DNA of 60,000 bases, taken from contig OU612074.1 of NCBI GenBank assembly GCA_914767715.1, positions 13,752,062 to 13,812,061 on the forward strand, given 5' to 3'. The translations under genes were made by a program, and so were the position numbers. The stretch comes from Membranipora membranacea. Taxonomy: Eukaryota > Bryozoa > Gymnolaemata > Cheilostomatida > Membraniporidae. The stretch's first letter is position 1, and each line of letters begins with the position of its first letter. The notes beneath the pieces are model-generated. The model had not been told where the DNA came from and searched no databases. It saw only the letters and a program-made list of their open reading frames with translations. Shown here in pieces: positions 25,301-33,100 of this stretch.

Positions 25301-26877
25301 GATAAACTCTTCTTTGTGGTGAGTCGTTTTTGATAGAACTAAGATATCACACTGATCACGAGATATACTATCGCATGTATATCTCTGATCAATAGAGACT
25401 GAATCAATTCACTTAGCATCACAACGAATTAGGTGTGACGACCTGAGTTCAATTTTACTAATTAGGGCGGGTATATGTAAGGTTATGATCAGAGATACAC
25501 ATGATAATAGTGTAATATGGATGTCAGTGTGCTAAGCTATGCTTTCAAACTCTCAAAGTGCAATAAAAGATATTATCTTCTTTTGTGGCTCTTCCTGGGC
25601 TAGAATACAGGACTGCAGTATATAGGACAATAGAATATGGGGGGGGGGAGAGAAATCAACAACAGCAAAAATGATCCGTATAATGCTTAATCAAATACAG
25701 CAGCGCCACGGACTTCTGCATATTTATAGTTGGCACCTAGAATAATGATCATGATCCTATGTAAGATGTGAGTTGTATCACATTACAATCAGGAGGGATC
25801 CTAAACAGTCTCAACTCTCAAATGCGATATAAAAGGAGCATTTCAAAGAGTCTCCCACAATGCAATGGTCTGAAATTCCCAGCCAGTTCAGGTAAAAAAA
25901 CAGCATAAGATTATTGTTTGAAGGTTGGTATTTTTATATCCGCCACTATAATACAGTGTGTTATGATATATTACAGCTGAGGTTCACCAGGCACGCTGGA
26001 GAGACAGGCGGAGAGGCGATAACACAATTCTCTCTACCTCTACTATATGAGATTAATACTGATACTCTATCTGTAAGTCTTAGATAGAATAGTATAATAT
26101 TTTTTGAGATATAGATTTACAACTGGCAAGAAATCGTCAGATTCACTGCAGTAAAATGAGTTTTTTGTTAAAACAAATTTAGTATGCTGTTATTGAGAAG
26201 GTCATGAAAATGTGGTTATACTCATAAATAGTCAGTCAATGAAACAGCCCAATGTTTAATGTTTTCTTTACCTTGTTATGAAGTAAAACACACACTTTTT
26301 TGGGAGTTGTTTTCTATTTTCGAGTGAGTGGAATACTCTGAAAACAAAACCCGATTTTTTGGTTTGAAGAGTCATTCTTGCCTTTATGTTGATGTTGAAA
26401 TATAAATCTCATCCATAAACTGTCTGATTGGAAAGATTCTTCCTTTGTTTATTCATGTTTATATTCCGAGCTGATTAGGCATAGAATTTTATTGTGACAT
26501 TAAGTTAGTATATCCCTATAAAGCAGATCACTATTTGAAATTGTTATAACAATTATGTCACAAGCTCACTCTTTATCATCTTATCATTTTAGTTGGCAGA
26601 GAAGCACAATAATATACGACCCGAGGCAGTACCAATCATACAAGCAATCAACGGAGCGCTGCAGAACGTGAAGCAGCAACAGCAGATCTATCAACAAAAT
26701 AAGATGACTGGTATATATGCTGTGGTGAAAGAAATATTACCTTCTTTGGTCATCCCACCACCCCAGCAGGCCCAGCAAGGACAGGCCGGCCCGCCACAGG
26801 GACAACCGCAGCCTGGCCAACATATGCCTCAGCATGGCCAACCAGGAATGCCACATCAATCTCAACAATTGGGCTGA
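1309..26877 (+). CDS. MED14: Mediator of RNA polymerase II transcription subunit 14 (MED14), 29 coding exons
   Basis: MED14 is the nuclear scaffold subunit joining head, middle and tail of Mediator, which links activators to RNA polymerase II. Coding exons: 1309-1424, 1727-1859, 2092-2265, 2690-2819, 3650-3807, 4471-4593, 4999-5087, 5664-5820, 11182-11293, 11748-11876, 12183-12279, 12607-12766, 13324-13522, 14273-14480, 15633-15744, 16130-16372, 17731-17919, 18544-18624, 18941-19138, 19706-19826, 20203-20332, 20876-20991, 21583-21756, 22293-22516, 23117-23249, 23944-24107, 25172-25318, 25977-26072, 26593-26877. All junctions are GT-AG, all phases agree, and the sum is 4398 nt (1465 aa plus stop); human MED14 is about 1450 aa. 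Conserved blocks include [39 protein letters not shown] and CPLERFLGS. Exons 20-24 encode a Ser/Pro-rich linker (about residues 937-1150), and the last exon ends in a Gln/Pro-rich tail. The start ATG is the first in frame after the acceptor at 1290; further upstream coding sequence is possible. Identification is firm; exact exon edges are by eye. Confidence 0.95.
5371..5435. repeat. 13-bp minisatellite in MED14 intron 7
   Basis: About five head-to-tail copies of a CCCAAGTCAAGAC-type unit. It is open in one frame, but MED14 reads correctly from the exon ending at 5087 straight to 5664, so this tract is intronic. Confidence 0.7.
6025..6244 (-). repeat. 3' LTR of the gypsy element
   Basis: Identical by eye to the LTR at 10769-10988. 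Read on the minus strand it starts TGTAGTGAC and ends TTCTTACA. It holds two internal copies of a roughly 25-bp block (near 6175-6200 and 6211-6236) containing ACAACTCCAAAGTAGTA, and a minus-strand AATAAA (6063-6068) that may serve as its polyadenylation signal. Confidence 0.95.
6424..10638 (-). CDS. retrotransposon gag-pol polyprotein, 1404 aa
   Basis: A single frame without internal stop or frameshift encodes the element's capsid and enzymes. In order: a gag region (about residues 30-200); two zinc knuckles (about 230-262, CX2CX3HX4C then CX2CX4HX4C); a protease with DSG at 341-343; reverse transcriptase (about 480-690) with ADD at 625-627; RNase H with TDAS near 775; an integrase HHCC zinc finger (about 994-1030); and a DDE integrase core with D1058, D1113 and E1149, the last two with the classic 35-residue spacing. 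The order RT-RNaseH-integrase defines Ty3/gypsy. The integrase and RT wording resembles K02A2.6-type (Mag-like) animal elements. No chromodomain is visible. The second in-frame Met (residue 14, MDTRG) may be the true start. There is no envelope frame. Confidence 0.95.
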   Translation of the reverse strand: MFTIYCCINPNWQMDTRGPSHFTPDGDASTVSVNWDAWLEEFEAFADSKGLFNLAGEDNANMRAQRKALLLYHAGPRVRETHSTLDQTQRDQYTEMVAVLQGHFHIAPNITYQRHMFRQCIQKETETISQYCARLRKLATHCDYGDAQAVNNQIRDQIVEGCTADKLREKLLEEGNALTLQILLTRSATHEAVVQRSREMNNASAINRVASGSTARKPSFTQETEGANVCPRCNLTHKPRECPAYGKQCRKCDGMNHYARCCQNKAKQNGQGANAGYYRSRRANNVNVGDHQQASPETVNNNSESPEFVFNSYHVPLVCNSNSLDRVNVYVGGVSARFIIDSGSECNVMSRDTYERLRASKFIIKRFISGGPKILPYTAKEPIQPVGRVWCDLQLHNNTAVLEDVAFTVIPNKGESLLGNETGKQLGVIRIINRVGLDDYEARYPRLFSEVLGKSKNEIKLTIRDDIAPVAQPFRRVPLLLRDKLAAHLDELIAHDIIEKVEGHSGSSWVSPAVIIPKKESGKIRLCIDMRRANEAIVRHQHPVPTVDEMLYDMNGAQYFSKLDMRMGFHQFVLHPESRDITTFSTHLGLYRYKRLMFGINAAPEIYQKEVAKIIQGLPGVANLADDIIVHAKTREEHDRRLGEVFSRLEQANMTLNKKKCEIGVQQLEFLGHLLSYKGIDPHGCKVKAVKDAAVPKTVGELKSFLGLTSYMSKFIPHYSHTTDVLRRLSAGKNSREAICLSDKEIVAFNQLKADLCNHDTLTHFDTSCETLLYTDASPVGLGAILVQIQNGEPKVVSYGSRALSDVEKRYMQTEKEALGIVWACERFHHYLFGCRFKVVSDCEPLESIYGNKTKRTSLRIERWQLRLQSYDFEIVRVKSSDNIADPLSRLLCSKKATEHLVERENVELYVRSVVEDNVPSAITPRYIEEVSYMDEEIKALKQAIRANSFDNVDIPAVYRAIKNELCVIGELVLRGGRIVVPQELRQKMLEIAHEGHSGMGGTKRYLRTRVWWPGIDSDVDKYVKHCHDCQLTSKPLDRQPVRVTELPNGPWEDLALDFLGPLSNGKSVLVLTDYYSRWNEVKFMTVTKASDVISWLKSVFFTHGYPLSMKSDNGPQFISHEYGEFCSGYGIEQCLTTPRWPEANGQVERQNRSIMKRIQIAHNNRVDYESALMTWLFTYRNTPHSITGKSPAEMLFGRVLRTNLPSLPNSFDDVEARDRDSEMKHKMIATRNEKLETGSGNNHQLEIGSFVLVKRDSPSKCQTLFHPDPFVVMDIKGSQITVKSRAGRLYKRNISHVRPYYCSEKPVVDADVDSETQGALVATRPSQMIPIIPRSENDTETVTDRPVQVTPPTVPPALVGIEDIPQAANMPSSSQPNVPTPRKSVRAKNRPAKYDGFVTEYHT
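10750..10767 (-). promoter_or_regulatory. primer-binding site of the gypsy element
   Basis: One base inside the 5' LTR the minus strand reads TGGCGACGATGACGGGAT. TGG pairs with a tRNA 3' CCA end. The sequence is close to the tRNA-Arg-type sites of some insect gypsy elements, but the tRNA assignment is inference. Confidence 0.7.
10769..10988 (-). repeat. 5' LTR of the gypsy element
   Basis: Same 220 bp as the 3' LTR. It is followed on the + strand by the second GTATA target duplicate. It should carry the element's promoter, transcribing opposite to MED14. Confidence 0.95.
14347..14935 (+). repeat. 144-bp tandem repeat derived from MED14 exon 14 and its donor
   Basis: The last 134 nt of exon 14 plus its GTAAGTACTT donor are repeated downstream. 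The unit starts at 14347, 14491, 14635 and 14766, with a short fragment at about 14908-14935. The unit length is 144 nt, a multiple of three. Copy 3 lacks 13 nt at a repeated ATCAGTGT word. The copies are nearly identical, so the expansion is young. Each complete copy ends in CTCAG followed by the same GTAAGT. Reading through from exon 14 hits TAA directly after the first donor. Confidence 0.93.
16787..17620 (-). mobile_element. 5'-truncated LINE fragment in MED14 intron 16
   Basis: On the minus strand a 120-residue open stretch (17155-17517) contains the C-terminal reverse transcriptase phrases [16 protein letters not shown] and [12 protein letters not shown], typical of Jockey/CR1/RTE-type LINEs. 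A related frame continues upstream to about 17615 after at least one frame break (ISTDTHL-like wording). The 3' side ends in a (TTTA)n tract near 16787-16810, as LINE tails often do. Only the end of the RT remains, so it is dead. Confidence 0.85.
17620..17726. repeat. degenerate TGATCTATGTC repeats before MED14 exon 17
   Basis: Imprecise repeats of a roughly 11-bp TGATCTATGTC-like unit fill the last 110 bp of intron 16, right up to the acceptor of the exon at 17731. Low complexity; no coding sense. Confidence 0.5.
19152..19392. mobile_element. MITE-like element, family 1, copy 2
   Basis: About 240 bp in intron 19, with terminal inverted repeats: left AGGAGGGTCTTTTAATTAGA, and the complement of the right end TGGGGGGTCTTTCAATTAAA. 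The interior shares GACCCTAGCAG and ATGAGATGG words with the copy upstream of MED14. It has no reading frame. The CAGG-like ends are reminiscent of hAT-derived elements, but no clear 8-bp target duplication was found, so the superfamily is open. Confidence 0.6.
19824..19990 (+). repeat. roughly 38-bp degenerate tandem repeat starting at the exon 20 donor
   Basis: Four to five diverged copies of a unit like GGGTAGGTGTTATCTACAG plus AGGTAAATATACA begin at the 3' splice donor of exon 20 and run into intron 20. Several copies keep GTAGGT, GTAAAT or GTATAT words like the donor. Confidence 0.65.
20560..20655 (+). mobile_element. LINE-like 3' tail
   Basis: A T-rich run followed by TTTTGGCACTATTCGAAAAA, then a CTGCCAATAAAAGTG end. 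It shares the order T-tract, GGCACT, AAAACATT, CAATAAAAGT with tracts at 25035-25132, 42900-43016 and, on the other strand, about 40060-40150. Probably a severely 5'-truncated non-LTR element. Confidence 0.45.
22111..22260 (+). mobile_element. tRNA-derived SINE, copy 1, in MED14 intron 23
   Basis: Starting GGGGATGGTGAGATGGC, it carries an A-box-like TGGCTAAATCAGTTAGCG and a mutated B box near GGGTTAGAGTCTC, then a shared body ending in GGGTGTATAACTCTC. It aligns almost throughout with the minus-strand copy at 45331-45640. The tRNA-like head shows an RNA polymerase III origin. The B box has lost the invariant TTCGA, so this copy is probably silent. Confidence 0.85.
23540..23585. repeat. 22-bp-arm perfect palindrome in MED14 intron 25
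   Basis: Arms 23540-23561 and 23564-23585 are exact reverse complements separated by CC. It would form a strong hairpin in RNA or a cruciform in DNA. No target duplication or other element feature is visible. Confidence 0.85.
25035..25132 (+). mobile_element. LINE-like 3' tail
   Basis: A poly-T run followed by TTCTGGCACTGATTGCAAAA and a GTTGTCAATAAAAGTATATT end, matching the other tail fragments in this window. It sits just before the acceptor of the MED14 exon at 25172. Confidence 0.5.
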
Positions 26878-26949
26878 ATGACTGTACATAATAATGGCTC
26901 AATTTTCGCAAATCCAGTTGAGGAAAACAATATGGCAATATAAACATGT

Positions 26950-27018
26950 AATAAACATTTTTATCAAACTTTTTCACGGTAATACCTTTTCAATGTAACA
27001 TAACCCATTTGTAATAAA
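26950..27018 (+). terminator. MED14 polyadenylation signals
   Basis: AATAAA occurs at 26950-26955 and 27013-27018, 73 and 136 bp after the stop codon. Either could direct 3' end formation. Inferred from the motif alone. Confidence 0.6.
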
Positions 27019-27119
27019 TATTGTTACTCCAAAGGCGGGGCTGCTACGCTACATCAGGTACTTGCAATGTTGCATTGCTCACTTGACTTATGTTTTGCGA
27101 TTGTATAGAAAGCTGCGAC

Positions 27120-27712
27120 ATTCCGTAAAAAATGCCAGCCAAGAAAAATCAATAGCATCAGTATTACAGCCTACAAATTCAATACCATTTCCTTATCAAT
27201 AATATTGGTACGCATGAATAACTACACATGAGCCAACATGAGCCGGCTTGGTTCGTAGTAATTGCTGACTCAGAACATTACTTTGTATAGACTTATTGGA
27301 TACAGTGCTTAGCCTATATAAGCTTCACAAGCATCTCTAACAAATTAGTATATCCATGAATTGACATCAAGAGTTCAGGCATTTTAGTTGTTAGTCTGCC
27401 AATCAAGTTATACTACTAATAATAATATGACGAATGCAGTTTGGACCAACCAACGAGACCACAGTAACATCGTGTTAACTGTCTCAACACTTTTGCGCCG
27501 TCATGTCTGTTCAGCCTTGATTTACAGTATACCACTGCTGACATATAATCCTTCACGCTGATCAGTCAGTCGTAACAAGTCGCTGTTTGTATGAGCTAAT
27601 AATGTTGCTAAGGCTAGCTAGATCAGGACAGAAAATGTTTGATGACAATTGTTTGGAACATGCATTATTCACAATCGGTATTTTGATGTGATGTACCAAT
27701 TTTGCTCCCTAG
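27120..27712 (+). pseudogene. relic 5' region of a VWA-family gene
   Basis: Diverged but alignable to the 5' regions of gene A (about 29500-30091) and gene B (about 45780-47872). Shared words include CCTTATCAATAA, GCTGACTCAGAACATT, and a TATATAAGCTT TATA-like box (27315-27322). It ends at an acceptor-like TCCCTAG. The coding start exon and the first half of exon 2 are deleted: the acceptor is fused directly to the middle of exon 2. Confidence 0.6.
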
Positions 27713-28277
27713 GTCCCTCCGGAGCCAAGATGTTTAAGTTCACCCAAGTGACTGACTCTGAAGTGTTTGTCCAGAGTACTTCATTCAACAGAGTCATGAT
27801 GCCAAATACTTAGTTCTTGTATGAGGCCGACTCGTCATCAGAAGGTATTTTTCTAACCAAGTATACCGCATTCTTGGACTGATCTTTGTTTGAGGGGCTC
27901 AAACTAGATTTAAACTTTGAAATGCATTCTATCCTGGTGCGGATATTCAGGTCAACATTCACCAAGAGGTTTTCTCTTATGGCATTGCTATTTTGGTGGG
28001 AAATCACACGGGTTTTGTTGAATCTGATATATACTTGTAGTGGTATTAAGTCTCTAGATTAAGGTCAAATCAGCACGCTTAGTGATTTTCTGGTATTTCT
28101 TTTTCAGTTGGGAGTCAGCAAGGGAAGCTGCACAGCGAGGTACGCAGAGCCGCCGTACCCGAGCCGCGCCCAGCAGGAAGTCCTATCGACCTGGCCTTCT
28201 CATTTGATGAAGTTAGGATCAACCTTGGAGTGATGATTGAGAGAATACTGACAGATATACCAAATATCCGAGTGGCT
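27713..28277 (+). pseudogene. truncated VWA-family pseudogene (exon 2 half and exon 3)
   Basis: 27713-27844 matches the second half of exon 2 of genes A and B, with a premature TAG where the intact genes have lysine (NT-stop-FLYE). 28108-28277 matches exon 3 but lacks 30 nt after the codon for the first MIDAS aspartate. This removes ten residues in frame, including the TxS part of the DxTxS metal-binding motif. The remaining exons are gone. It is the oldest visible relic of the cluster's gene family. Confidence 0.88.
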
Positions 28278-29480
28278 TCCTTCCTCAGACATTTGATTTT
28301 AATATTGCAAGATATTTTTTAATCCACTAGAAGTCATACTGCGTTACTCATTTTTTATATTTCTTTCCGGTATTCCCTTCTCATGTAACAGTATTAACAC
28401 TCAATCTCGCAGCATACCAATGTTTGTGACAAAATAAACCAACCAACCAACCAATGAACCAATGAGCCAACCAACATATTTATTGCTGAATTTTCAGCCG
28501 AATCCCACATGGCTAAATCTAGCAGAGAGGAATGTTTCACTTTCGTCTCCTCTCCACACAAATAAAAATAAACAATTCCTGCATCTTTTTGATTATTGGT
28601 ATTCATGAAGCATCAGCTTGGCTAGCTTTACATGAGTCCTGGTTATCAATGATAGACTACACCATATTATATCAAAGTAAAAATATGCACACAATGACTG
28701 CTGCAACGAGACCAAAAATCATGGCTTATGCTGTCCTTTATGAGCTACAAAACAAAATATACCAAAGAAGATGATTTTAAATGATGGTATATCAGTTATA
28801 AATAGGTTGAGTATTAGTAAATCATATAAATACTACATCTATGAACCCTGAGGGAGTAAATAGTTTATGAGTAAGCTAGTTTGGGGGTGAGTTTAAGATA
28901 AATAATAAATTTTGACTTGTAGAGGTGGGAGGTTATATAAAGTAAAGAGGAGGAATGAATTGGAGCTAGCTCAGGTGTTGCTGTTAAAGCAAAAATGATT
29001 GATTAAATGTTGGCTAAGCGTGTGTCAGATGGGAATCTGGTGGGCCTCTCCCAAAAATATTTTTTGCGTTGAAACCATAGAGTTATTTTTTAAACCCTTA
29101 AACCAAGGGCTCTGTGGGTATCCCTGAAGCCATATACAAATGAACCAAAACCTATAATACAGTGATATTTAATTTCAAACGACTAGATACTGACTGGGGA
29201 TGGGATAACAAAAAGGTAGGTATGAGTTCAAACATTGTTTAAAACATTGTTACCATGCTTTATGAGAAAAAACAGAAGAGTAGAAACTAGAAATGGATAA
29301 ATAGTAGAGTTGGCAGCCCTGCGGATCAAATCATTCTGTTCAGCTCCCTGTTTTCAGATGTAGATTTCTTCTATCATCAACAACAGCCAACACACATTGT
29401 ATATCGTGTTTCATTTAGAGACTGGGCTTAACTTTGCGTCATGCATTGCTTTTCAGATCTATGACCAATAATGTATACTT
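28278..29480. other. intergenic spacer, duplicated upstream of gene B
   Basis: No gene. It contains an (AACC)n-like run near 28434-28475. From about 28470 it aligns with 43070-43885, for example GCTGAATTTTCAGCC and CTTCAGCTTGGCTAG-like words, and then across a 1.8-kb insertion with 45713 onward. The uninterrupted TCTATCATCAACAACAGCC at about 29370-29388 is the empty site for the element at 43886-45712. Confidence 0.65.
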
Positions 29481-29704
29481 GTTGAACCATGTCTATAAAA
29501 AACCTTTGGCTATTGAAAATCAATAACAATACCATAGCGGCTTGCCGTTCAATGTAAGTTCCTTATCAATAACCTTGATGCATGATTAGCCACTGCATAA
29601 GCTGGCCTAGACTTGTTTGATCGCTGACACAGAATATTGCTTTGCATAAACTTGTCCGGCACAGCGCATAGCGTAGAAAAGCTTTATCAGCAATTATCAC
29701 AACC

Positions 29705-29780
29705 TATATAAGCTTTATCAGTATACTCAAGCTAGCACAATAAAATACAACGTTCAGTTGTCCAGTCTTCTTATTAAGGT
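29705..29780 (+). promoter_or_regulatory. putative core promoter and noncoding first exon of gene A
   Basis: TATATAAG at 29705-29712 is conserved in the gene B 5' region (46005-46012) and in the relic (27315-27322). About 70 bp downstream a conserved AAG/GTTAGT donor (GT at 29779-29780) could end a short 5' UTR exon that splices to the acceptor at 30090-30091, just before the start codon. Conservation in paralogs supports it; no transcript is available. Confidence 0.5.
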
Positions 29781-30117
29781 TAGTTAGTATTACCTATACA
29801 GTAGCGTAGTTTTATCAGACAAACAAGTCGCCAGCAGCAAAGACCACCTTCTAGTCACCTAACCTAGACATCTTGCCCAGGCGTAGAGAGCATGCTATCT
29901 CAACATTCTTAGACTGCTAAGATGGAGTAACATGGGTGTACGTTGCTCTGCTATTAGCCATCGCTAGACCTTCAAAGATCAGACCTCAAAACAAAATGTT
30001 TAAATTCTATGCGTTAGCAAATCTTGCTTACAATCAGTATCTTGATGTTGCATTTGATCTAAATTGTGACATCATTTTTGTTTGACTGTAGATTCCCTTA
30101 TAAGGTCAAACTACAAT

Positions 30118-33100
30118 ATGCCTGCAGACGAGCGCTTTAAGCTGCTGCCAGTGACGAGACGTGCTTCGATCAAAGACTTTGTGAATAGAAATGGGATAAG
30201 TTTCGCTCCGGGAAGAGGTAAGTCCTTCACTGCCTGTTGTCCTATCCACTGCCAGCCCTTAATGGCACTCGGGATGGCGATCGCATCCATAGGCCCTTAA
30301 CAGCTGCCTATGGCAAACGACATAATGGGCTAGCAGTGGTTCTATCCCCAGGAGCAACAGCAACCCTCTTCCAATAGATCTGTTGTAAGATGAGAGAAAC
30401 TAGATTTGTCTAGAGCATTCCTCGTAAGCGGAGAAGGAAAGGGACGGGTCAATGTCCATTTCGCCATCTGATACCAAATGCATGTCGGGGATTTAGTACA
30501 AGTTGTTTGCCAAAACAGCTAAATAACGCTGGTAATAGAGAGTGACAGATCTATTCGATCACTTAATGACTTTTGTGTGTACCGGTCTAGAGCGCTTTAA
30601 AATTGAGCGTGTTACTATGAAAACTTGCGGTACATGTCCATCTTCTGTTTGAGCACAGGATTTTACCAGCTGACCAAACCAGAGACTATCCAGGCTTATA
30701 AGGAGATAGTAGCTGTCAGAATCAGCGATGGAGCACAGGTCTCGGGAGATGCTGTCAGGACATTACTTAAAATTCCCTCCGGAGCAAAGAAGTTTAAGTT
30801 CACTCAAGTGACTGACTTTGAAGTATTTGTCCAGAGCACTTCATTCAACAGAGTCCTGATGCCAAGTACTAAGTTCTTATATGAAGTCAACCCTACAGCT
30901 AGAGGTAAAACATTTTACTGGATAGGATGAGCTTCTAGCTAGAGTCAAGATGCATTCTGGGACAGATATGATGTGTTGAATTGGATTGAACTGTATTTAA
31001 AGACTCCAGCTTTACAATACATTCAGGCAGGGGATCAAACAGTTTTCTCAAGTTCTTGTTTGAGGCCAATCCTCCAGCAATAGGTATTACATACTTCTAT
31101 TGGGTTTTAGACAATGTCTGTAGTGTCCAGGTTTATTCTGGTACTGATCTTTGTCGGAACAAATCAAGGCCTTCAACTGTGTAACACCATTCCGTTCTGT
31201 TTCCTTGATTGGTATTTGGGTATTAGATAAGGCTGGTTAAGGCTTGAACACTTGTTCAAAGAAGCATTTTTTTGAGTAGTCTCTCCTTGCTTTTAAATGG
31301 TAAATTAAACATGTGCGGTAATTTTGATGGTAGGTTATTTGCATTTTAGTAGTCGGGATACAGAAAAGGAAGCTGCACAGTGAGGTACGCAGAGCCGCCG
31401 TACCCGAGCCGCGCCCAGCAGGAAGTCCTATCGACCTGGCATTCTCATTCGACACGACACCCTCTATGACTCCCTGTATCGCTGAAGTTAGGAGAAACCT
31501 TGGAGTGATGATAGAGAGAATTCTGACAGACATACCAAATATCCGAGTAGCTGTAAGTTATTTTTTAATTGTTTTGAAACCAGCGGTGAGTCAACTCACC
31601 GCAAGAGATTAATACAGCCCATATTATATTGTATTGACTGCTTAGATGGCAGTGTGTACAGTTTCATGTTAGTGAAAACAAACTGTGGGTGCCCTGGCTG
31701 AACTGAGGTAAATAAAGACAAATTTTCAATGGAAGCAGTCAGTTTTCTGTTAGCCTATGATTCTAAATATGGGTGTTATTTACAAGAGGGAGGGGTAGCC
31801 TGAGCTCTACTGGCTAACCATACTGATTTTTTGACTGAGTCACTTCTACCAGTTATTGCTTGGCCACAATCAATATTGTCTCTTTTTACTGTCTGAGGAA
31901 TTTCTTATCCTGCTGTTTCAGGTATTTGCTCATGGAGATTACGGCAGGGGTCCAAACCCTTACCTCACTAAGTTTGTGGACTTTACAACCGATAAAAACA
32001 AACTAGTAGACTTTGTCCGCACAGTGGAGCCTACATGCACACATGGTGGTGACTGGGAGGAATGTTATGAGTTAGTGCTGCAAGAAGCTAGAACTAAATT
32101 GTCATGGCTACCAGGTAAGAACTCGTGGTGAAGCTGTAGTAAGTCGGATATGGTCGGGAAATGATGGGTTACACACTCCCAGCAACATGACTAGCTTCTT
32201 ATTTAAAAAAACTCCTGTGTTGCAGGCCCTTACAAAAATTAAAGTAGGCATACAGGGAACAAGTGGTTGGGAGTGCTCTCGAACCTTCCTGTCTAGATTA
32301 AGCTCCCCCACCAAAGGAAATCCAGTTGTCATGACAGGCTGAAAGTGGGAAACCATATTCAGAGAAAGTTTTCTTTTCCTAAAAAATAAGAGGACAACTC
32401 CCAACTCACACTTATTTATACAGTTCAACCAGGGAGGGTGGGACCTCCCACCCTCCCTGGTTCAACAGAATCAAGTCATGCATATAAAACTATAAATCTG
32501 TCGGCATTATTAACTAACCGAAAGAAGCAGGACTATAAATAGCTTTATGATAATGTCATGTATACTCAGCCCAATAGATGTCAGCATGTATCTCAACAGA
32601 ATTGTATAACAAACAAATGTTTAACAATCGTGTGTAAGTCTTGACCCAATATGAGGTTGACACAAGCGAGAAATTTGTTTAAGTGGTTGCCACAAAAAAT
32701 GCTCCTCTATATGACCAATGAACTCCCTCATTGATATGACCTAAGAGTAACAGCTGTTACTCCTTGTTATGATGTCCTAGAAATGTTATGAAAACATAAT
32801 CATCTCATATATTATTAGGCTTAGCTGTTTAGTGGTATTTGATTATCCTTAAACCCCAAGTTTCAGATATAATATCTGAAACTTGGGGTTTAAGGATAAC
32901 CAAATACCACTAAACTCAATAAAATGGATATAACAGGCTCACCTATAATCACTGTTACAAATGTCTGACTTGCTCAAGCAAGATCTTTTCAGTACAGAGC
33001 TGTCAGTGGATTGTCCTCTCTATCAGCCGCCGGCCTTTTTGGTGGCTTTACAAGTAATATTATCCTCATATGGGTAATCTAGCTGTCCCCATGAGTATAC

